Shown: one piece after another, positions 9,656-19,445 of the stretch
Numbering within the stretch: position 1 is the first letter of the stretch
Layout: each line of letters opens with the position of its first letter
Origin: Ornithodoros turicata
Lineage: Eukaryota > Arthropoda > Arachnida > Ixodida > Argasidae
Length of the DNA stretch: 64,000 nt
Direction: 5' to 3'
NCBI RefSeq assembly: GCF_037126465.1
Contig: NC_088203.1
Coordinates: forward strand, 97,278,668-97,342,667
The notes under the pieces: model-generated
Told to the model about the DNA's origin: nothing
Seen by the model: the letters and a program-made list of their open reading frames with translations, nothing else
Databases searched by the model: none
Program-made: the position numbers and the translations under genes

Positions 9656-10104
9656 TATGAGATGAGATGATGTGATAACAGATGAAGGAATGATGACGGC
9701 AAAAAGTTAAGATCTAGGGCAGTCACTGGAGAGTTGAAGACTGCCCGAGCAGTACTCATAGCCTTTGAGCGAGGCCATCAAGAAATGCATGAAGCGCTCT
9801 GCGCGAACGATGCCAAATCAAAGATCGGCAACGCGATGTCATCCACTTTAAAGAGAATCGGGCAATTAGATTATCATGTTTGCCGAACTCTGTTGTCATG
9901 AGCATTTTTCAATCTACTAAAACTCACTAATATATACGAACAGATCCAGGTCTGCTGCTGCGCAGATGCTGAGATAGACAGATAGAGATGATACCGATAT
10001 GATTAGTTGACCGCGACAGTTCGAAAACACACCACATCCGTCATCCTGTCATTGCGGCACGTGCGTTTCTCCGTATATCGTGATTGCCGTCGATCAGATC
10101 CACT
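9656..10104. other. Unassigned DNA, no gene seen
   Basis: No ORF, repeat boundary or RNA gene recognised. Confidence 0.35.
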
Positions 10105-10249
10105 CCAAGCAGCAAAATGTACTGAAAGTCGAGTGCAATGGGGGTGGACGGTATGTGGCTTCTCCACTTTCTGTTCAAGTCTGTTCAAGGCCTTCCACCT
10201 ACCCGTCCATCCCTACTGCACTCGAGTTTCGGTATATTGTGCTGCCTGG
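10105..10249. repeat. Foldback element, GCAGCACAATGTA family, copy 1
   Basis: The ends CCAAGCAGCAAAATGTACTG and TATTGTGCTGCCTGG are inverted copies. The arms include CGAGTGCAATGGGGGTGGAC and its imperfect complement. Relatives lie at 16725-16878 (best preserved) and 36476-36620. Confidence 0.65.
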
Positions 10250-11019
10250 AACAGTTTTCGTAGGCCGAACAAAAAGTTAGAAGATGAACAAAAATATAAT
10301 AAGCGGATCATAAGCGGATCACAAGTCGAGCAGGTTGAGCCGAACGACGAATACGCGCACTCTTTTCATTTTTGGGCATACGCGCGCGTTTGTGTGCGTG
10401 TGTGTTAGAGCACCGCACGGGCCTAATTTTCAGGCCCGTGCCCGGCCCAGGCCCGGCTCGGGTCCGACGTCTTCTATAGATTTCCAGCCCTGGCCCGGCC
10501 CTGACCCGACTCCGCCGGCACGAGCCCAGCCCGTACCCGACTTTTTTCATGCTCAGGCTCGGTCCGAGCCCGCCTCTGCTCTATGTGTTCTCGAGGCCCG
10601 GAGGCGTATTTAGGGGGGGGGGGGGGGGGGGGTTGGATATGTTTATTAAGAAAAAAAGTGGAGAAAGGTTAGCCAGGCAAAGGGCCGGCTTGCTATTCCG
10701 AAAAAAAAAGGAAGAAAAGGGGAAGGGGAAAACAAAAAAGAAGGAGAAAGAAAAAACAGAAATGGGAATCATCATCGTATTTAGTCGTCGTATTGTTTCG
10801 GTTTCAGTCTGTCTACCAACGTCATGATGTCATGTCTGGTAGAGGTCTATTCGAACGCTTTGCATCGTACTTCCTGTGGGCGCACAATGGTTCAGCTTCA
10901 TTTCAAGCTGTTCTTACTTCCTAATTAGAATAGTGTCATTGATTGAATATCACAAAATGGCATGAAGGAACCGGAGAGAGAGAGCAAGAAAATATGTGGA
11001 CGTGAGTGAAAAGCGAATT

Positions 11020-11185
11020 AAAAGCAACTTGGAACTTAACTTAAGTTACTTTGGCAAAGTTACCTGAAAAAGAAACGAGTTCCTCTGAAAGTTACCACCG
11101 CGCAAAAATATCGAGTTAAGTTACAAGTTACAAAAAAAAGGAACTTAGTTACAATAACGAGTTACCTCGAATACTGGTGAAATCC
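11020..11185. repeat. AGTTACTT-rich segment, possible remnant of another hAT MITE
   Basis: Repeated AAGTTAC/GTAACTT motifs in both orientations (for example 11040-11066 and 11112-11165) resemble the subterminal regions of hAT MITEs. Ends were not found. Confidence 0.35.
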
Positions 11186-11266
11186 AGACCCATTATACAG
11201 AATAAGCATGATCACATATAAAAAAAGTGATAGTTCTCAGGTGAGAACACCATGACATCCTATACC

Positions 11267-11723
11267 TAGGGAGTGACTTTTTCGGGTTAAATGCCTTTCT
11301 CAGATTCGGGGGGTAAAAATCGGGCGCTATTTTTAAATGTGTAATTCGGGGAGAAATCGGGCAATAATTGTGCCTTCGGGTGTTATCGGGTGTTTTTGCT
11401 TCTCCTCTTGTCTATTAAGTCCTTTCCTAATCTCTCTCTCTTCTTGTTTTTTTGCGGGATCGTCACGTTCCAGCGGTAATCCCCGAAGGCATAGACAGCG
11501 TTGACACCCATGGGTGTATTGCTGGGAACGTATGTGGTTCATTCTTACATGTGTTACACGTGGCGACCTTTGTTCGTCGTCAGTGGAAAGGTCACTTGAG
11601 TTTTTCATAGTGACTGGAATTCGAAGAGAAATCGGGTTTAGCCCGAATTGATCGGAGGTCAGTTCGGGGGGGGGGGGGGATAACCGGGTGGAATTGGGTT
11701 TAACCCGAAAAAGTCGCTCCCTA
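11267..11723. mobile_element. hAT MITE with perfect 8-bp target duplication
   Basis: A 457-bp element. The ends TAGGGAGTGACTTTTTCGGG and CCCGAAAAAGTCGCTCCCTA form 25-bp TIRs with one mismatch. CCTATACC is present at 11259-11266 and again at 11724-11731: an exact, non-repetitive 8-bp duplication as made by hAT transposases. It contains GGGTGTTATCGGGTG-type motifs and no transposase. It is inserted inside the 10406-11896 element. Confidence 0.85.
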
Positions 11724-12030
11724 CCTATACCCAATGAAAAAAAAAAAAATTTGACATGAAAATTCAGCTGTGCAGTCTCGTGAAATATGTTCACGTACAT
11801 GCCCGACCATGGCCGGCGTTGTCAAGCCCGTACCCGTCCCGGGCCCGGCCCACGCCCGCATAAAAAACGCCAAGCTCGGGCCCATGCAGTGCTCTAGTGT
11901 GTGTGTTTGAAAGGACCGCCGTGCTGCTGTAAAGTGCACATATGTCAATAACAGAAAGTTATCATGAGGAACATATGCGTGTAACATCGCGTCAAAGTGC
12001 TTTCTTGGGGTCAAAATTTCATGAATGTGA

Positions 12031-12216
12031 ATGTCTAAACATGCTCAGGCAAAACGTGTCACAAGCTATCGAAAGCGAGTTAAAGAGTTAGAGCATGAGC
12101 TGCTGAATTCGGAAAACTCTGACATGAGCAAGTTCTTAAAGTCGTCTCCTCAACATCCTGCTGTATACACCAATATTAGCCGTTCATTTTGCCAACAGTT
12201 GTGGCCTGCCAACTGA
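12031..12216 (+). CDS. Small ORF with coiled-coil-like N-terminus, unknown
   Basis: A 61-codon frame begins MSKHAQAKRVTSYRKRVKEL and continues EHELLNSENSDMSKFLKSS. The first half has the charged heptad look of a short coiled coil. It ends inside the start of the LINE fragment that follows, so its C-terminus is probably not original. It could be a truncated gene exon, part of a transposon protein or chance. No family recognised. Confidence 0.2.
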   Translation: MSKHAQAKRVTSYRKRVKELEHELLNSENSDMSKFLKSSPQHPAVYTNISRSFCQQLWPAN

Positions 12217-13106
12217 CCTTGTTCCACATCTACAGTCACCACCGGCAGCGAACCCAAATATACACCGATGCTTCAGTCTCTCTAGTTGGGTCGTCTGCTG
12301 CCTTCTGCATCCCAGAGGATGGAGCTGAGCACGGCTTCAAGCTCCCTCTTATGTCATCTGCTGAGGCCGAGGCATTCGCACTACTGGCCGCTTTGAGACA
12401 TGTCTCCTCGTGTGCGCCCAGGGCCTGGTCGGTCCTCACCGACAGTAAAGTGGCTCTGGAGGTGCTGGCCTCTTACTCTGCCGCAGTCATCAGTGACACC
12501 TACACCACGATCATCGCCCTGCACTCTGAACTTGTATCACTGGGACACGAAGTGGTGTTCCAATGGATTCCGAGCCATGTCGGAATTTCAGGCAATGATC
12601 GTGCTGACGCTCTTGCTCGGCAAGCCCACGACGCTGAGCAACCAACTGTCTTTCCCCTTGCGCACTCTATGTGCCAGCTGAAAATCCGCCGCTTCACTGC
12701 CAACCGCACACAGCTCTTCCAGCAAGAAGCTATACGAACCAATGCCTTCCTTAAATCCATTGACCCTTTAATGACATATGCTGTGCCTGGCCGCATCCCG
12801 CGCATCGAGGAATCGCTGCTTCATCGGCTGCGGCTGAATGTGGCCCGAACTCCTCTCCTCCTCTTTAAGATGAATCAGCACCCATCACCTCTTTGCCCAA
12901 CGTGCAACGTAGAAGCCGATGTGCCACACATTCTCATTGCCTGCCAGCGGTACGAAGACCACCGATCGAGTCTCCGGCGCCGCCTTGCTCATCTAGGCTA
13001 CCGAGAGCTTTCCCTCGCGGTGCTACTTGGCCCTACCCAGCACGCTGAAGTCACGTCTGCGCTGACACGACTCCTTCGGGAATCTAAACTCCTGGGCATT
13101 CTCTGA
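12189..13106 (+). CDS. LINE ORF2 C-terminus: RNase H domain and zinc-knuckle tail
   Basis: An uninterrupted 305-codon frame. The RNase H core shows IYTDASVS (first catalytic Asp), SSAEAEAFALLAAL (Glu), SVLTDSKVAL (Asp) and IPSHVGISGNDRADALAR (His and final Asp), so all catalytic positions look intact. A C-terminal CPTCNVEADVPHILIAC motif matches the Cys-His knuckle that ends ORF2 of I/Jockey-group non-LTR retrotransposons. The endonuclease and reverse transcriptase upstream are missing, so this is a 5'-truncated copy, and the ATG at 12189 is just the first in frame. The 3' UTR runs to about 13289. The open frame suggests a fairly young insertion. An independent RNase H gene is less likely. 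Confidence 0.9.
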   Translation: MPTVVACQLTLFHIYSHHRQRTQIYTDASVSLVGSSAAFCIPEDGAEHGFKLPLMSSAEAEAFALLAALRHVSSCAPRAWSVLTDSKVALEVLASYSAAVISDTYTTIIALHSELVSLGHEVVFQWIPSHVGISGNDRADALARQAHDAEQPTVFPLAHSMCQLKIRRFTANRTQLFQQEAIRTNAFLKSIDPLMTYAVPGRIPRIEESLLHRLRLNVARTPLLLFKMNQHPSPLCPTCNVEADVPHILIACQRYEDHRSSLRRRLAHLGYRELSLAVLLGPTQHAEVTSALTRLLRESKLLGIL

Positions 13107-13289
13107 TGCGTCCTATGCGCAACGATTAGTGAAGGAGCTGTTTCTTCTGTATTTTTTGATAATTTTCTGTATCCCAGCTGTTTTCTTCTGTTTGCTTGAA
13201 AGCATTAGGGAATAGCAAGCCCACACCGTGGCTGACCTTTCCCTTCTCTTTTTTCTTACTTTACATTAAACATACCCCCCCCCCCCCCC
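13107..13289 (+). mobile_element. LINE 3' UTR ending in a C-run
   Basis: Directly follows the stop codon. It contains GGGAATAGCAAGCCCACACC, a pyrimidine-rich stretch, ATTAAACATA and a 15-base C run at 13275-13289. The same order (GGGAATAGCAAGCC, AAACCTTTCCCTCC, ATAAACATA, C-rich) recurs at 34410-34495, marking a LINE family with a C-rich rather than poly(A) 3' end. Confidence 0.65.
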
Positions 13290-14344
13290 GTTCATTTTGA
13301 TGCGTTTCTTTCCCTTCAGCACGAGGCAGAAACGAGGCACCCTATTCATAAATGCGTGTACACAGACAAAAAGACGGAGCGTTCTTCGGACCTATATAGT
13401 TAGTAAAAGTAAGACGTCGTGCTCCTGTACTTCATACCCACGGCCTGCGAGATGCTCGTTATTTGGACTCCGCAGATGATGCCGTAGGGTCTTAAAGAAG
13501 CTCTGAAAGCTATCTAAAAAATTTTCCGTTCCGAACGCGTTGTGGAAGCAGGGAACTTCACTTGATGAAAAATTTTCTCTGTACGCGATGTTTTTCGTAG
13601 AAAAAAAGACACTTGAACATCGCCGCGCGCGTTCCCACACGACACGCTCCTCCGGGTCAAACGAGGAGGAGAATGAAAAAAAAAAAAACGTCATTGTTGA
13701 CGTAATAAAAGTTGAGAGCGGCGACCGGGCTTCTATCCGGGTCAGTGCTGACTGGTTTTCTTTTCTTTCTTTCCGTTTTCGTTCACCCTGCTTTCTCCCT
13801 TTCAAGGGATGAATAAGGGAGGACCTCGATATTCCTGGTCGTGAAACCCCCGTTCTCGAAATTCATATTCTGGAAACAAGAAAAATCAGGGGAAATGTTG
13901 CTTCGTAAGATGATACGCTGCGATCAAGAACATAACATCACTATTTAACCACTCCAAACCACTTAAATCATTAAAGAATGAAATTTATTTATTTGATTTA
14001 TTTACTTGTCAAAGTTGTTTGTTATTTGACAGTTGACATCAATTATTATTTGACAAAGTGTTGGGGGTCTAGGGGTGAAAGGCATGTGTGCCATGTTTAG
14101 TCACTACCTGTCAGAGAGGAAATCAAGTTGTTGAACGGGAGAGGGTGAAAAACCCAGGCCCTTGGACCGCTTACTGGATGCGAAGAAGTGGGTTAGGATG
14201 AGGAATGTGTTTATGGCCAAGCGTATTACACAGAGGTAAATATTCCTTAGGATAACAGCATTTAGGACTAACGGTTTCTTTTGTTTTTCTTCTTGTTTTT
14301 TTTTACATCAACGCTACAAGCGAACCAATAAAAAAAATATATCA
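13290..14344. other. Unassigned DNA, no gene seen
   Basis: ORFs of 90-137 codons on both strands around 13392-13812 overlap each other and show low-complexity Lys/Glu or Ser/Phe composition; none resembles a protein. Confidence 0.35.
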
Positions 14345-14462
14345 AACGACCGCTGCCGTTTCGATCAAACGGCGTTCGATCAAATGGCTTTCGACCAAAT
14401 GTCCCGCGTTCGATCACACGGCTTTCGACCAAACGACGTTCGATCAAATGTCCCGGAACCGT
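14345..14462. repeat. Short degenerate tandem repeat (GTTCGATCAAA / CTTTCGACCAAA)
   Basis: Units such as CGTTCGATCAAATGGC, CTTTCGACCAAATGTCCCGC and GTTCGATCACACGG alternate about seven times in 110 bp. A related pair (CGCACAAATGTCC, GAACAAATGTCC) is at about 19161-19190. Confidence 0.6.
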
Positions 14463-15797
14463 TGTCGGTCACTGTATGGTGGATAAAACTGAGCACTATC
14501 TGGTGACAAAACAAATGGCGCCGAGCACGGATGAACTCAAACTTGCGTGTCTGCGTCGTCCACATTTGTAGTCTGCATCGGCGAATTCTCGTTTAGCTCG
14601 ATGATTGGTAAGTTGACCATAAATTGTGGTGGTCTTATGACACTGCTTGGCTATGTTGGTGTGTAACTCAGGCAACGAATGTACAACTCCTGATGCCACG
14701 ATATGCCGGCGACAGCATATTGCGATATATTTCACTGAATTGTATCTGACAACATCTGGGCAAGGACACTCCTCCAGCTAAATAAAGAATTAACTGAATG
14801 GCTAACAAAGTTGCTAGTCGAAGTGACGGCCACTAGTGATCATAGTGAATTACTAATATAGCGAATATTGATATGTGACATACCGAACGGAATTAGTGGT
14901 CATAGCGATGCAGCTACCATTTTGAGGCGTGAACTGAAGCAGCGCTTAGTGCTGCACTGTGTTGAGGCCTGTACGGCTGGCCAGAGAGCGCGAGTGCGCA
15001 TTGCTTTCAGAGACGCCTGTGGCAGTTTCGTGCAACTCTGCTAAGTACACGTTGTGCTGTTTGGCATAGCCACACAGTACTTCGTACGGCTGGGATATGC
15101 TTCGGCTCTCTTACTCGTTCTCTGAAGTGCGCGGGATTGACGTTTTTTTCTAGTTTTTTTTCTCTAGTGAACATGTGGATAGTGAATGGCGAACTTGCGA
15201 GTAGAGCACCTGAGAAGTAGTTTTTGGGGGTGGGGTGGGGTGATAATTTTGTTAGGAGTAGCAGAACAAATCGGGAGAAGAGTTCAATTTCTCCTTGTTT
15301 TTTTTTCTTACAGACAAACAAACAAACAAAACGTTTTTTTTTTTCTCCAGCAAATGTCAAGAAAGGGAAGCTACTCGTCAAGCAATACGCAACATAGGAA
15401 GGGTTTTGTAATGTGAATATGCAGGATGCAGCGGGATTAGCGGCATGATAGTAGTCTTGCCCCGCTGGTAGTTTTATAGGCTTAGCGCCGTATAGGCAAT
15501 AGGAAATGTTAAAAGAGCCGCGGTTTTTCCTTTTTTCGAATTATCCACGGCAAATTAAACAAAAGCAAGGCTACGAGATGAAATTCTAAAGCATTATTCA
15601 TCCTCTGATATACGATTTGGCTCTGAGTGTCCCGCATAATTCATTTTATCAGCACTACAAACCCGGGAGTTTATCTTGGCGGACCCTGTATATGTCACAA
15701 GTCAGTATGTTCTCAATGTTTTATTTCACGTCTCTCGGCACCCCACTTCCATGGAAGTTTAGCAGGCCTTGGTAACATTTGCAGAGCAGTAGGACAT
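14463..15797. other. Unassigned DNA, no gene seen
   Basis: Poly(T)/poly(A) tracts at about 15145-15162 and 15295-15350. No domain recognised in any ORF. GGACCCTGTATATG at about 15681 resembles the TA-type MITE ends, but no partner end was found. Confidence 0.35.
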
Positions 15798-16245
15798 TTA
15801 ACATAGGTACGATTTTATGATCGGTGCCTGGAGGTTGACAAGGGCCCCACACACTTTCATTACTTTACCCATGTGGGGAATTAGGGCAAGCGGTGCGCCG
15901 TTGTTCAAGACATTATACAGTTTCAACCTCTGAATTACACGCTCTACATGGATTCTTACTTGTGCTATGACAAGTGTAGAGTTCATGTCCTCTACAGAAA
16001 GCTGACCTCCCCCAGTGTTGAATGGTGGCATCAGGAGAACAGCTCCCTGTTCCCCCATTATAGTTTTTATCGCGGGGAAACCCTTGTCGCTCATTACCAG
16101 GCAGAACATGTGTGAGAAAACCAGACTGCCTTGTTATGAGGGAATCTGAGTGCCGTCCCCCATAGGGCTCAGAAACAAACGCAATCACGCCATTGGGAAT
16201 GATACCCACAAGCCACTTAAGAGTGTATCCCCCCTTATAGTGAGA
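15798..16245 (-). pseudogene. DDE_Tnp_4-type transposase fragment (Harbinger/IS5-like), frameshifted
   Basis: From about 16245 downward the upstream frame reads YSHYKGGYTLKWLVGIIPNG, then VIAFVSEPYGGRHSDSLITR and QSGFLTHVLPG. This is the segment around the first catalytic Asp region and the glycine-rich SEPYGGRHSD motif of DDE_Tnp_4 nucleases. A frameshift at about 16085-16105 moves to the second frame (VMSDKGFPAIK, the second Asp motif). That frame continues through LMPPFNTGGGQLS and AQVRIHVERVIQRLKLY, with the conserved RIHVER glutamate, to VCGALVNLQAPII near the usual C-terminus. The N-terminal part is absent and no termini were located. Relatives include PIF/Harbinger and THAP-associated transposases; the subfamily is not resolved. 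Confidence 0.85.
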
Positions 16246-16724
16246 ATAAAGGTACTAATGTTGTTCCTACGAACGCTTGTGGCACGAACGGTAGTGATTA
16301 AGCTAAAAACTTGAACCAACACGTGCGACTGTAGCCGAAGCGAATACGAGTGTACTTAGCAGAGTTGCGAGACTGGCCCACCAGGGGAGAAAAGCAGCGC
16401 TGCTGTCGCCCCCCGAAACTCCAGCCGAACATGCCTATTGCCACCCACAACACAACAAGAAACAGTCACCACGATAGCGAACAGCATACAAAACACAGAC
16501 ACGGACAGAACAGCGTTCAACTGGCACCTGAAGTTTATTTTCATACTCCACCTACTCCAGAAGGTCTCTTTAGGGAAAGCAAGGTCAAGCGGGGAGAGGT
16601 TGACCGATTTTTGGTTGACTTCGCTCGGGGTCGGGGAGTTAAATGAGGATGGCCTCTACAATCTCACGGCCTAACCTTGAACAGTGTCTGTAGACCAATC
16701 TTCGTTTACTGTATGTGATAAACC
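16246..16724. other. Unassigned DNA
   Basis: No gene or repeat boundary recognised; overlapping short ORFs only. Confidence 0.3.
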
Positions 16725-16878
16725 CCCAAGCAGCACAATGTACCGAAAGTCGAGTGCAATAGGGGTGGACGGGTATGTGGAAGACCTTGAACGAACTGGT
16801 GAAACTAAAGAACGTTGATAAGGCACATACCGTCCACCCCTATTGCACTCGACTTTCGGTACATTGTGCTGCCTTGGG
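16725..16878. repeat. Foldback element, GCAGCACAATGTA family, copy 2
   Basis: The best copy of the family: about 48-bp arms (CCCCAAGCAGCACAATGTAC at the left, mirrored by a right end finishing GTGCTGCCTTGGG) with a single indel between them. The central 50 bp, with CCTTGAACGAACTGG, is unpaired. Confidence 0.8.
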
Positions 16879-17989
16879 CCAAAGAAAAAGCAAAAAAGAA
16901 ACTTCTTCCACCGTTGCAGCGGGGCTCTGAGTGAAAAATAGCAGACGACGCTCTTCGAAACCAATCAGCGGCTCCACTTTTCTGACGTCAAAATGACGCA
17001 AGCGGCTCGACGGCTCGTTCCGGGTATTGCCACCGTTGCGCACGGTCGCGATTTTCAAAATCGGATTCTGCGATATTTATGCACCTGTTGACAGAATTAC
17101 TCCGCATGGTGCATTTAATAAGCTTACGAACCGCTCTGTTAAAAAAAAATGGTAGTGATGAAAGTGCTTTCTGCACAGATGATCCTCATATGGCGTGGGC
17201 GCAGGAAAGCTATTGAGCGCTGATAGAGATGTTGATGAGCTCTCCTTTTACGAACTCCTATGATCTTGTCTCATGTTTCTGTTTTACTTTCTGCTATCCT
17301 CATTACCCTCGCATCTCAGCGCACGAATACCGTCAAAAGATCAGTATTCGTCGGTGTTGTCTCCATGCAATTTCGGAAATGTGCTCCATAGTTGACCTTC
17401 GATGATGCATGTCTTTGAGTCTTTCTACCCCGGTCCTTGATCGTAAGACTATGTTGCCTAGGTGACAACTCACGAACGCACATAATCACATGTTGACATT
17501 GAAACTTTTATCCATCAAGAGGGCGCTGACTTCGGTTCTATTGCCCTCTGCCTCACTCTCCCCATCTTTCCTGATGACATGCGTTTCGGTTTTGTTGTCA
17601 TGTTAGATGTGTGTACATACCCAATAATGATTGTCTTCATCAACTGGGAGAATCAATGTCGTACGCTTGCGTGATTTGTCCGTTGTATGGCGCAGATTAC
17701 TTCATTGATTTTTTCATTCATTTTTTCATTACTTTATTGATTTTTTTGGCCTCGATACAGAAGGCCTGCCCATTGCCTCCTCTCCCTCCTTGGAACGTGG
17801 ACATATAAAGTCAGAATTCGTCTGCTACAGCGATTTGTCGTTCTGCGTATTCAAGAACTCGCAAATGATTGTAGCACACTTGGAACCTGTAGACCTGAAT
17901 ATGCAGACAAAAAGTGCAACACACTTTCCAGAAAATCAATCTTGACAAAGATATGGGCCGTTGTGCACTTTATTTTAAAGATTTCCCAT
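16879..17989. other. Unassigned DNA, no gene seen
   Basis: T-rich repeats of TTCATTGATTTTTTCATTCA type at about 17701-17745. No coding region supported. Confidence 0.35.
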
Positions 17990-17994
17990 TTAGT

Positions 17995-18130
17995 TCAATC
18001 ACTACTCGCAGACGGCGGTGGTTCGTCTCCATGGCTACGACCGCTGAAAGCACGTTCGTGATTGGCTACCGCCTTTGAAAACACGGTCCTGATTGGCTGA
18101 CTCTTAGTTGTTACGTCACGTGGACGAGTA
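17995..18130. promoter_or_regulatory. Promoter-like cluster (CCAAT boxes, CRE/E-box)
   Basis: Two GATTGGCT motifs (inverted CCAAT boxes, about 18060-18067 and 18091-18098) precede TTACGTCACGTGG (about 18112-18124), a fused CRE and E-box. This is the combination seen in animal housekeeping promoters. An ATG at 18163 follows on the plus strand and opens only 17 codons. No transcript evidence; motif clustering alone is weak support. Confidence 0.25.
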
Positions 18131-18269
18131 AGCAGGCTTTCTCTATCGAGGTGGTGTTGGTTATGGCTTCATTGGCATCTCCATTGAGACATACTATTCC
18201 AGGTTCTAGAAGGTAGCACTGCCTCAGGGGAAGCCCAAGCGAATTACAGCCTGTATCATTCGAACAACG

Positions 18270-18488
18270 CTAGCCGAGATTAACTGCCTCTGTGTGTTCG
18301 AGCAGACTTCGTAACTGCTTCGTAATTGCATCACGTGCTATAGGTTGTGGGGTGTACGGTGTACCCGATGAATCTACGATGCGTTCTGTGTTAGGCTGCA
18401 AATTATTCATCACAGCTGTGAACCACCCTATGGGTGCAACTCTTCTGTGAAGGTCTCGAGCTAATGACGCGAACCTTCTTAACGTCAT
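18270..18488 (-). CDS. Small unknown ORF, coding-like composition
   Basis: Seventy-two codons starting MTLRRFASLARDLHRRVAPI and ending LLEHTEAVNLG. Residue composition is balanced and non-repetitive, unlike most short ORFs here, and helix-like segments alternate with a proline-containing middle. No family recognised. It may be an exon or a transposon protein fragment. Confidence 0.2.
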   Translation of the reverse strand: MTLRRFASLARDLHRRVAPIGWFTAVMNNLQPNTERIVDSSGTPYTPQPIARDAITKQLRSLLEHTEAVNLG

Positions 18489-18639
18489 TCGTTTAGAGTA
18501 CGGCCGCTCTGCGGAAGAATTCTATTACTGTGCTAATGGCGAAAGAGATGAAATGTGACGACAGTCATCACGACGTGATCCCATTCTGAAAGGAGTGGAA
18601 TACACGATTATCAACGACAGTAGCCTTGTGGGTTACATC

Positions 18640-19445
18640 TCATTTCGCCTATTCCCACTTCGCCTAATCCGGATTATCGGATTAGAGAGGCAGGAGGGGT
18701 GACAGGCGTTAGGCGAAATGGGACTGCCGTGCAATCACATTAGGCGAAACGGGACTGTCGGCAAGTGGGCGTTACTTACACGCCCCACCTCGATGGTGAC
18801 GTCTGCAAGAAGTGAATGCGCTCGTCCGACAACAACCTTACGTCGTCCGAAACAAGGACCCTTTACATTTGCAAATGAAGGTGTGTGCGATGGGGGGCGG
18901 ACAGTTCCTCACCGAACATTTGCTCACCAATCCAGAGCTGAGACCGCATATTTGCTGCAATTTGATGTTTCCCGGGTCCCACCAGTCAACCCTCCTCCTC
19001 CTCAAGCCACAACAAGGTATGTTCTTCTGCGAGAAACTACCACTCTATTATACTGTGCCACCACCCACCAAACACGACACCTACGGTAACTTACGAAAAA
19101 AAAGAAAAGAAAAGAAATACGCACATATAAAACTTGGTGAGCATTGGTCCGCCTTGAACGTTCGCACAAATGTCCGGTGAACAAATGTCCTGCAAATGTT
19201 GTACGTAACGCCGTTACAGTAATCTATACTCTATTTCGGTACCGGAGTGCAGATCGCGATATTTTGCTTGATAAAATATATATGCTTGAATAAAACCAAC
19301 AAGGTTTTAAAGTTTTGTTAAGATGCGAAAGTGACTTTCGGCAGCATGACAGGGGACCGCCTTCTTTCCTCACGTGACACGGATCAGTAGGCGAAGTGGG
19401 ACTGTCTGCAGCATACATTAGGCCAAATGGGACCCAATCACCCTC
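18640..19445. repeat. Region with repeated TTAGGCGAAATGGGACTG motif
   Basis: TTAGGCGAAATGGGACTG (18709-18726) recurs with changes at 18739-18757, 19391-19403 and 19418-19432, and inverted as CATTTCGCCTATTCCCACTTCGCC at 18641-18664. The inverted outer copies suggest a degraded element of about 800 bp, but no clean TIR or duplication was found. ORFs inside (18718-19180) have no domain. Confidence 0.4.

Larger units (their letters stand above)
10406..11896. mobile_element. hAT-like non-autonomous element with nested insertions
   Basis: The 18-bp ends TAGAGCACCGCACGGGCC and GGCCCATGCAGTGCTCTA pair with two mismatches. TAGAG fits the hAT terminus pattern. The flanks GTGTGTGT at 10398-10405 and 11897-11904 form an 8-bp duplication, but lie in a GT-rich tract, so this is weaker evidence than usual. 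Subterminal DNA is packed with GGCCCG motifs on both sides. The interior holds a 20-base G run (10613-10632), a purine-rich stretch and a second hAT MITE at 11267-11723. No transposase domain seen. Confidence 0.6.

Noticed and set aside
10549..10827. Lys/Glu-rich ORF around 10630-10780
   Set aside because: Low-complexity translation of a G-run and purine tract.
12236..12805. Minus and alternate-frame ORFs over the LINE
   Set aside because: Shadows of the RNase H frame on the plus strand.
14345..14462. CRISPR-like array
   Set aside because: Units are degenerate and have no constant-length unique spacers, and the window is eukaryotic. It is a minisatellite-like repeat.
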